NCBI RefSeq assembly: GCF_003515705.1
Contig: NZ_QWEH01000004.1
Span: forward strand, 186,001 to 250,000
Direction of reading: 5' to 3'
Length of the DNA: 64,000 bases
From: Oceanobacillus profundus
GTDB lineage: Bacteria; Bacillota; Bacilli; Bacillales; Amphibacillaceae
Below are positions 50,525 to 59,593 of this stretch, one piece after another. Under the pieces are notes generated by a model. The model made no database searches. It had not been told where the DNA came from and saw nothing but the letters and a program-made list of their open reading frames with translations. The translations under genes were made by a program, and so were the position numbers. The stretch's first letter is position 1, and each line of letters opens with the position of its first letter.

Positions 50525-50722
50525 ATTTCAATCCTGATGTGTTCGTCTATTATAAGTATTTTGACCGAACAATTGTATACTTGGGAGCTCGTTCTTGTTT
50601 TTGTAGTGAATGCATGCCTTTATGATTATTCATTCCTGGAAGCATGATATCTATAAAACTGGGCACCCACCTGTCTGAAGCGGGATCAAAGCTCAAGATA
50701 GAACGGCACAATCGGGATTGAC
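50525..50722 (+). ncRNA. ssrS: 6S RNA
   Basis: RNA that mimics an open promoter and binds sigma-A RNA polymerase. The ends pair: CAATCCTGATGTG (from 50529) with GGCACAATCGGGATTG (to 50720). Between them are further arms that would enclose the large central bubble. About 195 bases, a normal size. Own promoter upstream and strong terminator downstream. Location beside aspS matches the 6S-1 gene bsrA of B. subtilis. Recognised by architecture and position; the pRNA start and exact 5' end are not determined. Confidence 0.8.
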
Positions 50723-50730
50723 CGAATACA

Positions 50731-50780
50731 TAAACGAGAAAGGAAAAAGGACCAAAGGGCCCTTTTTCCTTTCTCGTTTA
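50731..50780. terminator. Bidirectional terminator of 6S RNA and the RsfA-type gene
   Basis: TAAACGAGAAAGGAAAAAGG pairs perfectly over 20 bases with its complement at 50761-50780, around a 10-base loop. It lies directly before the stop of the minus-strand gene. Confidence 0.9.
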
Positions 50781-50782
50781 TA

Positions 50783-51448
50783 TTAATTTGATCCATGAGC
50801 TAATTGTTCTAAGTTACCATTCTTATCCATTCGGAAGGCGGGAGCTGTACGACTTTCTTTATCATCGAGTACAGTCATTTTTCGGGCTCTGTCCATAATT
50901 TGAATGAAAGTCTGGTAATCTTCTTGAATTGAGACCAGTTGATCCTCTGTAGATGAAAGCTGTTTTTCTAGTTCTTGAACTTTCGATTTTAACAGGTTAT
51001 TTTCTTTTTCAAGTGCCTCTGATACTGCTTTTGATTGAGAGGAAGCATTCGATTCCTTTTTTAATTCTCTTAAGTACTGAATCACCATATCAATGTTTAA
51101 GCTTGGTGCTTCTGCTGCAACAATAGAATGCGTATTAAGATTAGTTTCTACCACTTCTGTTACTGGAGACAATGAAATGGCAGGTACTCTTGTTTTCTTT
51201 GTCGAAGTATTTAATGCTCTTTTCTTTTCTTTTCGTTGTCTTTTTGCAAGATCGATAGCACTCTCATATTTTGACCTTACTTCGGCGTTCCAGCGGAAAC
51301 CGCAAGCTGCAGATGTGCGATTTAAATGGTCTCCAACCTCATCAAATGCATTTAATTGTGTACTGCCCTCTCTAATATGGCGCAGCACTGTTTCTGCAAG
51401 TAGTAAATCATCTTCATGTGACCAAGCGTCTTGTCTAACTTTAACCAA
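50783..51448 (-). CDS. RsfA-family sporulation transcriptional regulator
   Basis: Prespore-specific regulator family with a Myb/SANT-like DNA-binding domain. I chose TTG 51448 because AAGGAG lies 9 bases upstream; ATG 51469 would put that site inside the gene. 221 residues: DNA-binding part about 1-65 (VRQDAWSHEDDLLLAETVLR, TSAACGFRWNAEVRSKY), a linker, then a coiled coil (about 130-200, ALEKENNLLKSKVQELEKQL). B. subtilis has RsfA and related YlbO; which one this equals cannot be decided. It replaces yrvM (tcdA) in this position. Confidence 0.85.
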   Translation of the reverse strand: MVKVRQDAWSHEDDLLLAETVLRHIREGSTQLNAFDEVGDHLNRTSAACGFRWNAEVRSKYESAIDLAKRQRKEKKRALNTSTKKTRVPAISLSPVTEVVETNLNTHSIVAAEAPSLNIDMVIQYLRELKKESNASSQSKAVSEALEKENNLLKSKVQELEKQLSSTEDQLVSIQEDYQTFIQIMDRARKMTVLDDKESRTAPAFRMDKNGNLEQLAHGSN

Positions 51449-51547
51449 TATATTCAACTCCTTTTTCATAGTAGCACAACAATAGATTGCATGTTTTAAG
51501 TCTATTATTACCGCATAAAAAAGGAATTATACATATTGGGAAAATCT

Positions 51548-51742
51548 CTTATAGAGGTCGTTCAAAAAGTCCGGTGAAAATGACGCTTCGAGACCAGAGG
51601 ATCTTCGACTAACTCCCGAGACGTCCTTTGTCGAACGTTGAAGTTACCACATTTTGCGGAAGGTCGTTGGCTTTCTTTACCTGTGTCAGATTGTCTGCTC
51701 AAAGCTACACCGGTCGAACTGCAGCTTACTTTTCATCCTTCT
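51548..51742. repeat. Candidate intergenic repeat element
   Basis: The 314-base gap between the RsfA-type gene and rarA has no supported gene. One end, TTATAGAGGTCGTTC (51549-51563), recurs inverted with one mismatch at 54957-54971. The body contains self-complementary pieces but no long terminal repeat. Confidence 0.4.
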
Positions 51743-51762
51743 TTTGAATACGCACTTATAGG

Positions 51763-53040
51763 TTATTTCTTACTCTCACTCTGAATTTTATCATGAACCT
51801 GCTTTAATGCTTGTTCGAATTTACCACTACTTTTTGGTTGGTAGTAGTTTTTATTTTTGATAGAGTCAGGTAAATACTGCTGCTGAACCCAAGCCCCATC
51901 GTAATTATGTGGATATTTATAATCAATCCCTCGACCAAGCTTTGCTGCGCCAGTATAATGTGCATCTTTTAAGTGTGCTGGGATATCACCGCTTTTTCCA
52001 CTTCGAATATCGGATAAAGCTGCGTCAAGCGCTTTATATGCCGTATTTGATTTGGGGGAAAGGGCAAGTTCAACAATCGCTACAGCTAATGGGATTCTAG
52101 CTTCAGGGAACCCAAGTCTTTCTGCAGCTTGAACTGCTGCAACAGCACGTGGACCAGCCTGTGGATTTGCAAGACCAATATCTTCATAGGCAATGACAAT
52201 CATTCGACGGGCGATACTATCAAGGTCACCTGCTTCAATTAATCTGCCTAAATAGTGCAGCGCAGCATTCACATCGCTTCCACGAATTGATTTTTGGAAA
52301 GCAGAAAGCACGTCATAGTGTGCGTCGCCATTTTTATCATGTGAAAAACTTTTCTTTTGCATGCATTCTTCAGCTGTGTCCAAATCAATTATAATTTTGT
52401 TATCCTTATTTTCAGGCGTGGATGCGACCGCAAGCTCCAGTCCGTTTAAAGCAGATCTTAAATCGCCATTAGCTGAATTCGCAATATGGTCAATTGCCGG
52501 ATCTGTAATAACAATATCTTTATTTCCATAACCATTTTCACTATTTTCCAAAGCACGGTGAATCGCAGTTTTTACATTTTCTGAAGTTAAACCATGCAAT
52601 TCAAATAAATGACATCGACTACGAATTGCTGGATTAATTGAATGATAGGGATTGCTTGTCGTACAGCCGATTAATGTTACTAAATTGCTTTCTAAATGAG
52701 GCAGCAGGAAATCTTGCTTTGCTTTATCTAAGCGATGTACTTCATCAAGTATTAAGACGACCTGTCCCATCATCTTTGCTTCTTCGACTACTATTTCCAT
52801 ATCTTTTTTCTTGTCAGCAACTGCGTTAAGCATTTTAACTGGAAGACCGACACTTTTAGCAAGTGCATATGCCATGGAAGTTTTCCCCGTTCCAGGTGGT
52901 CCAAAAAGAATCATCGATGCTAATTGGTTTGCTTGTACCATTCGATTTATGATTTTTCCTTCGCCGACAAGGTGTTCCTGTCCAATAATATCTGTAACTA
53001 ATTCAGGTCTCATTCGAAATGCGAGAGGTTTTTGTTTCAT
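51763..53040 (-). CDS. rarA: Replication-associated recombination protein A
   Basis: AAA+ ATPase of the RarA/MgsA/WRNIP1 family acting at stalled forks. 425 residues. Walker A ILFGPPGTGKTS at 44-55, Walker B LILDEVHRLDKAKQ near 95, sensor IGCTTSNPYHSINPA near 128, and the C-terminal tetramerisation part with AYEDIGLANPQAGPRAVAAV. ATG with AAAGGGAG upstream. Divergent from cymR, as yrvN is in B. subtilis. Confidence 0.97.
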   Translation of the reverse strand: MKQKPLAFRMRPELVTDIIGQEHLVGEGKIINRMVQANQLASMILFGPPGTGKTSMAYALAKSVGLPVKMLNAVADKKKDMEIVVEEAKMMGQVVLILDEVHRLDKAKQDFLLPHLESNLVTLIGCTTSNPYHSINPAIRSRCHLFELHGLTSENVKTAIHRALENSENGYGNKDIVITDPAIDHIANSANGDLRSALNGLELAVASTPENKDNKIIIDLDTAEECMQKKSFSHDKNGDAHYDVLSAFQKSIRGSDVNAALHYLGRLIEAGDLDSIARRMIVIAYEDIGLANPQAGPRAVAAVQAAERLGFPEARIPLAVAIVELALSPKSNTAYKALDAALSDIRSGKSGDIPAHLKDAHYTGAAKLGRGIDYKYPHNYDGAWVQQQYLPDSIKNKNYYQPKSSGKFEQALKQVHDKIQSESKK

Positions 53041-53104
53041 TTATATCTCCCTTTATATATAATTAATTAATTGTATTAGGATTGCTAAAATGCAAGACCT
53101 ACTC

Positions 53105-53140
53105 CATTCATGCTATAATAACAAATATTATAAACGAATG
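53105..53140 (+). promoter_or_regulatory. cymR promoter region with dyad symmetry
   Basis: An extended -10 TGCTATAAT (TATAAT at 53114) lies upstream of cymR. It is embedded in an imperfect dyad: CATTC (53105) and TATAAT mirrored by ATTATA (53127) and GAATG (53136). The -35 is poor. A regulator, possibly CymR itself, could bind here. Confidence 0.45.
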
Positions 53141-53171
53141 GGCGTTTGAAAGAAACAGAGGTGCATAATAG

Positions 53172-53591
53172 ATGAAAATTTCAACTAAGGGTAGATATGG
53201 TTTAACCATTATGATAGCTTTAACAAAAAAGCACGGGGATGGTCCTTTATCGTTAAAGGCAATTGCCCAAGAAAATAACTTATCGGAGCATTATTTAGAA
53301 CAACTTGCTTCACCGCTACGAAATGCCGGATTGATTAAAAGTATCCGTGGTGCATATGGTGGATATATTTTATCGAAGGAACCGAAGGAAATTACGGCAG
53401 GGGATGTTATCCGTGTTCTGGAAGGTCCCCTTACAATTGTGGAAGGAATTGAAGATGAGCAACCTGCACAGCAAGCGTTGTGGTTACAAATTCGTGATGC
53501 GGTAAAGAACGTTTTAGATAATACCACTTTAGAAAATTTAGCAAATCATGATGATGATGAAGTGCAGGATTCTTACATGTTTTATATTTAA
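53172..53591 (+). CDS. cymR: Rrf2-family cysteine metabolism repressor CymR
   Basis: Master repressor of cysteine and sulfur uptake genes, acting with CysK in B. subtilis. 139 residues with a winged-helix domain: STKGRYGLTIMIALTKKHGD at the start, LSEHYLEQLASPLRNAGLI near 40 and SIRGAYGGYILSKEP near 60. No cysteine is present, so it is not an iron-sulfur IscR-type sensor, which supports CymR. ATG with CAGAGGTG upstream. It lies before the cysteine desulfurase gene. Confidence 0.93.
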   Translation: MKISTKGRYGLTIMIALTKKHGDGPLSLKAIAQENNLSEHYLEQLASPLRNAGLIKSIRGAYGGYILSKEPKEITAGDVIRVLEGPLTIVEGIEDEQPAQQALWLQIRDAVKNVLDNTTLENLANHDDDEVQDSYMFYI

Positions 53592-53596
53592 GGACA

Positions 53597-53717
53597 AAAG
53601 CGGAAGCGCCGGGGTAACGATATATGGACTCCCCGTACTTAGGGGTAGTCTGGCTTGTCGATCATTCTTGCGGAAGTGAGGTCAGTCTCGCTTGTCGTTG
53701 GGCGCTAAGCTGGAAGC
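53597..53717 (+). repeat. Interspersed repeat between cymR and the cysteine desulfurase gene
   Basis: Bounded by AGCGGAAGCGCC and GGCGCTAAGCT, which are partly inverted. It holds an internal imperfect direct repeat, AGTCTGGCTTGTCG (53647) and AGTCTCGCTTGTCG (53684). The right end CGCTAAGCTGGAAGC (53703-53717) recurs inverted with one mismatch at 56791-56806. It resembles short mobile-looking intergenic repeats I know from related genera. Confidence 0.6.
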
Positions 53718-53733
53718 AGAAAGGAAATGTATT

Positions 53734-54876
53734 ATGGAACCAATTTATTTGGATCATGCTGCAACAACGCCAATGGATGAGGAAGTTATTCAAGCAATGC
53801 TTCCAGTATATAAAAAAAGTTTCGGTAACCCATCAAGTGTGCATTCTTTTGGAAGAAAAGGACGTCAGATACTTGATGAAGCTAGGCGTGTTATGGCGTT
53901 AAGCATTAACGCGAATGAAAAAGAAATTACCTTTACAAGTGGAGGGACCGAAGCAGATAACCTCGCGCTTTTAGGAACGGCGTTAGCAAATCGGCAAAAA
54001 GGAAATCACATTATAACAACGGTACAAGAGCATCATGCAGTACTTCATACAGCTGAAGAGCTTGAGACCCTTGGTTTTGATGTTACGTATATTCCGGTGT
54101 ATGAAAATGGAAAAATACGGATTGAGGATGTACAAGCTGCATTAACAGAACAAACGATTCTTGTGTCAATAATGTTTGTCAATAATGAGACGGGAATTAT
54201 TCAGCCGATTAAGGAAATAGGAGAACTTCTGCATAACCATCAAGCATATTTCCATACAGATGCCGTACAAGCATATGGTTTAATTGATATAGATGTGAAG
54301 GAATTGGGAATTGATATGCTTACGGTTTCTTCGCATAAAATAAATGGGCCAAAAGGTATCGGTTTCTTGTATGCAAATGAAAAAGTCATGTTAAAATCAC
54401 TGCAACATGGTGGGGAACAGGAACGTAAACGTCGCCCAGGGACGGAAAATGTTGCTGGTGCTTTTGGTTTTCAAAAAGCTGTTGAGCTAGCAATGGAAAA
54501 TAAAGTGAGCAGGAAAGAACAGTATCAGGCATATAAAGAGCTATTTATTCGAACGTTAGAAGAAAATGGAGTACAATTTGAAGTGAATGGAGATATGCAA
54601 GCGGCTATAGCTTCGATTATTAACATTAGTTTTCCAGGAACAAATGTTGAAGCACTTTTAGCGAATTTCGACTTAGATGGAATTGCGGCTTCTAGTGGCA
54701 GCGCATGTACGGCAGGAAGCGTTGAACCGTCACATGTATTGACCGCTATGTTTGGAAAGGATAACCCATGCACAACGAATTCGGTTCGATTCAGTTTCGG
54801 CATTTTTAATACAGAGGAAAATGTGAAAGAAGCAGCTAAACGTGTTTCTCGAATCGTCAAACGATTAACAGCATAA
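53734..54876 (+). CDS. iscS: Cysteine desulfurase (IscS-like)
   Basis: PLP enzyme that takes sulfur from cysteine, here probably feeding MnmA for tRNA 2-thiouridine. I chose ATG 53734 with AAAGGAAA upstream, 380 residues; the longer frame from 53692 runs into a repeat. PLP lysine Lys202 in TVSSHKINGPKGIG, cofactor histidine region QEHHAVLHT near 99, and catalytic Cys325 in SSGSACTAGSVEPSHVL, the IscS-type long active-site loop. Equals yrvO, next to trmU in B. subtilis. Confidence 0.96.
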   Translation: MEPIYLDHAATTPMDEEVIQAMLPVYKKSFGNPSSVHSFGRKGRQILDEARRVMALSINANEKEITFTSGGTEADNLALLGTALANRQKGNHIITTVQEHHAVLHTAEELETLGFDVTYIPVYENGKIRIEDVQAALTEQTILVSIMFVNNETGIIQPIKEIGELLHNHQAYFHTDAVQAYGLIDIDVKELGIDMLTVSSHKINGPKGIGFLYANEKVMLKSLQHGGEQERKRRPGTENVAGAFGFQKAVELAMENKVSRKEQYQAYKELFIRTLEENGVQFEVNGDMQAAIASIINISFPGTNVEALLANFDLDGIAASSGSACTAGSVEPSHVLTAMFGKDNPCTTNSVRFSFGIFNTEENVKEAAKRVSRIVKRLTA

Positions 54877-54909
54877 AGTTAAATTTTGACATGGGGATCT
54901 TTACAACCT

Positions 54910-54928
54910 CATTGAATGTTAGTTGAAC
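54910..54928 (-). repeat. Fragment of the palindromic repeat, upstream of mnmA
   Basis: 18 of 19 bases match the complement of 61040-61058. A second fragment, 54957-54971, matches inverted 51549-51563 in 14 of 15 bases. The gap between the desulfurase gene and mnmA thus seems assembled from repeat pieces. Confidence 0.55.
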
Positions 54929-54971
54929 GGATTAAATCCGTAACCTCAAGTACTTGGAACAACCTCTATAA

Positions 54972-56099
<1,128 letters not shown>

Positions 56100-56114
56100 G
56101 TAAGGAGTTTTATC

Positions 56115-56783
56115 GTGGACAAGAATGCACAAGCAATACAATATATGAAAGAACAAAATTTTGAAGAAGCAGCAAAGTTATTCAATGAAGTGATTGAAAA
56201 GCATCCAAATGACGCAGTTGGTTATATAAATTTCGCCAATTTGTTAATGCAAGTGAATGAAAATGATCGCGCACTGCTTTTTTTAGAAAGGGCAGTTGAA
56301 TTAGATCCATCGGCTGCTACTGCTTATTATGGATTAGGTAATCTATATTTTGAACAGTCTGCATTTCCAAAAGCGCAAGCCAATTTTCAAAAAGCAATTG
56401 AGTTAGGATTAGAAGAAAGTGATGTCTATTTCATGCTCGGTATAACTTTGCAAAGTCAAGAACAACCACGCCTAGCATTACCCTATTTATTAAGGGCAAC
56501 GGAACTAAATCCGGATGATGAAGAAGTGCTTTTCCAATATGGGCTTTCGCTCGCACAAAGTGATAGTTTAGCTGATGCAGAGGCGATCTTTAAACGGGTA
56601 CTTGAAATCAATCAGGCACATAGTGATGCCCATTACAATTTAGGCGTTATTTCATTGTTTAATGAAAAGGTGCAAGATGCATTGAAACATTTTGATGAAG
56701 CATTACGCATTCAACCAGACCATCTGCTTGCATTGAACGGTAAGCAAAACGTGGAGCAGTTTATAAACGAAAACAAGAAATAA
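56115..56783 (+). CDS. TPR-repeat protein (YrrB-like)
   Basis: 222 residues composed almost wholly of tetratricopeptide repeats, about six copies of 34 residues (for example AVGYINFANLLMQVNENDRA, AATAYYGLGNLYFEQSAFPK, SDAHYNLGVISLFNEKVQDA). No signal peptide, so a cytosolic protein-protein adaptor. GTG start behind AAGGAG, 15 bases after mnmA. Position equals yrrB in B. subtilis, between trmU and recD2; the partner is unknown. Confidence 0.88.
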   Translation: MDKNAQAIQYMKEQNFEEAAKLFNEVIEKHPNDAVGYINFANLLMQVNENDRALLFLERAVELDPSAATAYYGLGNLYFEQSAFPKAQANFQKAIELGLEESDVYFMLGITLQSQEQPRLALPYLLRATELNPDDEEVLFQYGLSLAQSDSLADAEAIFKRVLEINQAHSDAHYNLGVISLFNEKVQDALKHFDEALRIQPDHLLALNGKQNVEQFINENKK

Positions 56784-56785
56784 AA

Positions 56786-56940
56786 GGTGTAGCTTCCAGT
56801 TTAGCGATTTACGAATAACTTCCTCATTTAGTGAGATTTGCTGTATCGACCGTCCCATCGAAGAAGATAGCGACCCCAAAAATTGTATGGTGTCGATGTT
56901 TGCATCATGGGACATGCGGTGAGGGGAGTCTGGAGCTGAA
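56786..56940 (-). repeat. Candidate interspersed repeat upstream of recD2
   Basis: AGCTTCCAGTTTAGCG (56791-56806) is the inverted counterpart, with one mismatch, of the right end of the 53597-53717 repeat. CTGGAGCT (56930-56937) forms a partial terminal inverted repeat with it. The interior differs, so it is a degenerate or composite copy. Confidence 0.45.
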
Positions 56941-56963
56941 ATAAGATAGTGGGGTTGTTTCAG

Positions 56964-59282
56964 ATGGAACAGGATCAACAAACAATGGATGAACAAGGGT
57001 ATATTAAAGGAGAAATATTGTATACCATTTTTCATAATGAAGCAGAGCATTTTTCTATCATTAAGATCCGAGTTCAGGATACAAATGAAGATTTTAAAGA
57101 AAAAGAGATTGTTGCAAAAGGCTATTTTTCCAACCTCCAAGAGCAAACCCCCTATTTCTTTTATGGAACGTTTGAAAGACATGCCAGGTTTGGATTGCAG
57201 TATAAGGTTTCTTCCTATAAAACGATTGTACCGAATACAAAGGATGGTTTAGTAGCCTATTTATCAAGCGATCTCTTTTATGGTATCGGGAAAAAGACTG
57301 CGGAACGAATCGTTGAACATTTAGGTGAAACAGCAATCACCCAAATTTTGAATGATGGAAGTATTTTGCAAGGTGTACCAGGACTTAAAAAGGAAACTGC
57401 TGAACGTTTAGCATCAAGCATACAGGAGAATCAAGGATTTGAACATATTGCAGTGTATTTAGCCAACTATGGTGTTGGGTTAAAAATGGCACAGCGAATT
57501 TATAAAGAATATAAAGATGAAGCTATTGAAGTTTTAGAAGAAGATCCGTACCAGTATGTCTTCGCAATAGAAGGATTTGGTTTTCGGACAGCAGATGACA
57601 TTGCAAGACAGAATGGATTATCGATGACACACCCAAATCGAATTGGAGCTGGGTGTATTTATATCCTGCAAAAATGTATTCAAGATGGTCATGTGTATAT
57701 CCCGATAGAATTTTGTGTAGACCAGGTTGGGGAACTGCTTAGCATCCATTCCGAAGAGGTTCGTATTATTACTGAACAAATGGAAGAATTGAATAAAGAG
57801 AAGAAAGTTATCATGAAAGATACTAAGGTGTACCTACCTTCGCTTTATTATGCAGAAGATGGCTTTGCAGCGAATTTAAAACGGATTATGGAGAAGCCCA
57901 TTAAAGATGAAACACCGCTAGCTGAAATGATGAAAATAACGGGTGATATTGAAGAATCGGAAGTACTTAGCTATGGGAAAGAACAGTTTTCTGCGATTAA
58001 TCAGTCGTTGCATTCAAAAGTAATGATTCTAACCGGTGGACCTGGAACTGGAAAGACAACGGTTATTAAAGGGATTTTAAAAGCATATGCGACAATACAT
58101 GATGTTTCACTTAATCCGAAAGATTATGATGATCCAGCTGAATTTCCATTCGTTTTAACTGCGCCAACAGGCAGAGCTGCAAAACGCTTGAATGAGTCGA
58201 CTGGTCTTCCAGCACTGACCATTCATAGACTACTGGGTTGGAATGGGAGCAATGGGTTCAATAAGGATGAACAAGAACAGCTATCCGGAAAAATTCTAAT
58301 TGTTGATGAGTTTTCCATGGTAGATATTTGGCTTGCGAACAGTTTATTTAAGGCAATTCCAGATGAAATGCAAGTATTGCTTGTTGGTGATGAAGACCAG
58401 CTTCCATCTGTTGGACCTGGACAAGTATTAACAGATTTATTAAATAGTAAATTACTACCGCTAGTTCGTCTGAATGAAGTATACCGCCAAAAAGAAGGAT
58501 CGAAAATCATTCAGCTCGCACATGAAATAAAAAATAATCAACTGACAGTCCAATCGTTACAGAATGATAAAGATTTTAGTTTTATTGCATGTAATGAACA
58601 TCAAATGCTTCAAGTAGTAACATCAATTTTCACAAAGGCTAAAGAGAAAGGACTTGATGTCAAGGAGATTCAAGTATTGGCTCCTATGTATCGAAGTCAG
58701 GCAGGGATCACGATGATTAATCAACAGTTACAGCAGTTGATTAATCCAAAAACAAAAACGAAGCGGGAAGTAAAGTACCATGATGTGGTTTACCGAGTTG
58801 GAGATAAAGTGATTCAGCTTGTCAATCAACCAGAGGATGGCGTATATAATGGCGATATTGGGGAAGTTGTTGCTATTTTTCGAGAGGAAGAGAATGTAGA
58901 TAATGTGGAGCAGGTTGTGATTGCTTTTGATGATAAAGAAGTTGTTTATGAACGAAACAACTATATTAATTTTACACATGCTTATTGTATTTCGATTCAT
59001 AAGTCACAAGGCAGTGAATTTCCAATTGTAATTCTTCCGGTTGTATCAACCTATTATCGAATGCTGCGAAAAAATTTATTGTACACAGCAATTACGAGAA
59101 GCAAAGAGTCTTTAATTATTTGTGGTGAACAACAGGCATTTTTAAAAGGGATTCAAACAATGGATACAAATAAACGCTATACGTCCTTGAAAGAGCAATT
59201 AAGTGGAAGAATGAAAGATTTGAAAATGGAAGAAGCCGAAGAAGTGGATGAGGAAGAAATCTCACCGTATGATTTCATGTAA
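56964..59282 (+). CDS. recD2: ATP-dependent 5'-3' DNA helicase RecD2
   Basis: SF1B helicase of the RecBC-independent RecD2 type. I chose ATG 56964 (772 residues); GTG 56949 is possible and no strong ribosome binding site separates them. N-terminal OB and helix-hairpin-helix part (GIGKKTAERIVEHLG near 110, VPGLKKETAERLASSIQ near 140), Walker A ILTGGPGTGKTTVIKG near 358, Walker B ILIVDEFSMVDIWL near 446, LVGDEDQLPSVGPGQVL near 475, and the C-terminal motif THAYCISIHKSQGSEFPIV near 673. Acidic tail. Equals yrrC. Confidence 0.96.
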   Translation: MEQDQQTMDEQGYIKGEILYTIFHNEAEHFSIIKIRVQDTNEDFKEKEIVAKGYFSNLQEQTPYFFYGTFERHARFGLQYKVSSYKTIVPNTKDGLVAYLSSDLFYGIGKKTAERIVEHLGETAITQILNDGSILQGVPGLKKETAERLASSIQENQGFEHIAVYLANYGVGLKMAQRIYKEYKDEAIEVLEEDPYQYVFAIEGFGFRTADDIARQNGLSMTHPNRIGAGCIYILQKCIQDGHVYIPIEFCVDQVGELLSIHSEEVRIITEQMEELNKEKKVIMKDTKVYLPSLYYAEDGFAANLKRIMEKPIKDETPLAEMMKITGDIEESEVLSYGKEQFSAINQSLHSKVMILTGGPGTGKTTVIKGILKAYATIHDVSLNPKDYDDPAEFPFVLTAPTGRAAKRLNESTGLPALTIHRLLGWNGSNGFNKDEQEQLSGKILIVDEFSMVDIWLANSLFKAIPDEMQVLLVGDEDQLPSVGPGQVLTDLLNSKLLPLVRLNEVYRQKEGSKIIQLAHEIKNNQLTVQSLQNDKDFSFIACNEHQMLQVVTSIFTKAKEKGLDVKEIQVLAPMYRSQAGITMINQQLQQLINPKTKTKREVKYHDVVYRVGDKVIQLVNQPEDGVYNGDIGEVVAIFREEENVDNVEQVVIAFDDKEVVYERNNYINFTHAYCISIHKSQGSEFPIVILPVVSTYYRMLRKNLLYTAITRSKESLIICGEQQAFLKGIQTMDTNKRYTSLKEQLSGRMKDLKMEEAEEVDEEEISPYDFM

Positions 59283-59348
59283 TGAAGGTATAAAAAATAT
59301 ACAAGCGGGCAAGTATAGTAGCGTAATACTCGAAAAGGAGTTAAAATC

Positions 59349-59537
59349 ATGCTACGATGCCCGAACTGTAATGGAAAAGACATTGGAAAGATAGGAACAC
59401 AGGATTATTATTGCTGGACTTGCTTTATTGAAATGACAGTGACAAGCAATGAATTAATGGTGCATCAAATCGAAGCTGATGGAAGCTTAAGCTCATTGGA
59501 TGATTTGTTTACCAAAGAGGAAAGAAAATTACCATAA
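59349..59537 (+). CDS. Small zinc-ribbon protein, unknown function
   Basis: 62 residues with two CxxC knuckles, CPNC at residues 4-7 and CWTC at 22-25, predicting one zinc ion. The rest (FIEMTVTSNELMVHQIEADG, LDDLFTKEERKLP) is polar. ATG with AAAAGGAG upstream. It lies between recD2 and the permease gene; I recall similar small genes there in Bacillaceae but assign no function. Confidence 0.78.
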   Translation: MLRCPNCNGKDIGKIGTQDYYCWTCFIEMTVTSNELMVHQIEADGSLSSLDDLFTKEERKLP

Positions 59538-59591
59538 ACACTCCCGGCTTAGGATAGCGAGATAATACAAAATGCCCCCGAGGAGTGTTTA
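59535..59591 (+). promoter_or_regulatory. Inverted repeat that includes the permease ribosome binding site
   Basis: TAAACACTCC (59535-59544) and GGAGTGTTTA (59582-59591) are perfect complements over 10 bases. The GGAG of the right arm is the Shine-Dalgarno of the gene starting at 59594, 8 bases away. The left arm overlaps the stop codon of the zinc-ribbon gene. Confidence 0.55.
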
Positions 59592-59593
59592 TC

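Noticed and set aside
53624-53902. 92-codon frame across the repeat and the start of the desulfurase gene
   Set aside because: Formed by the intergenic repeat plus an off-frame reading of the desulfurase start.
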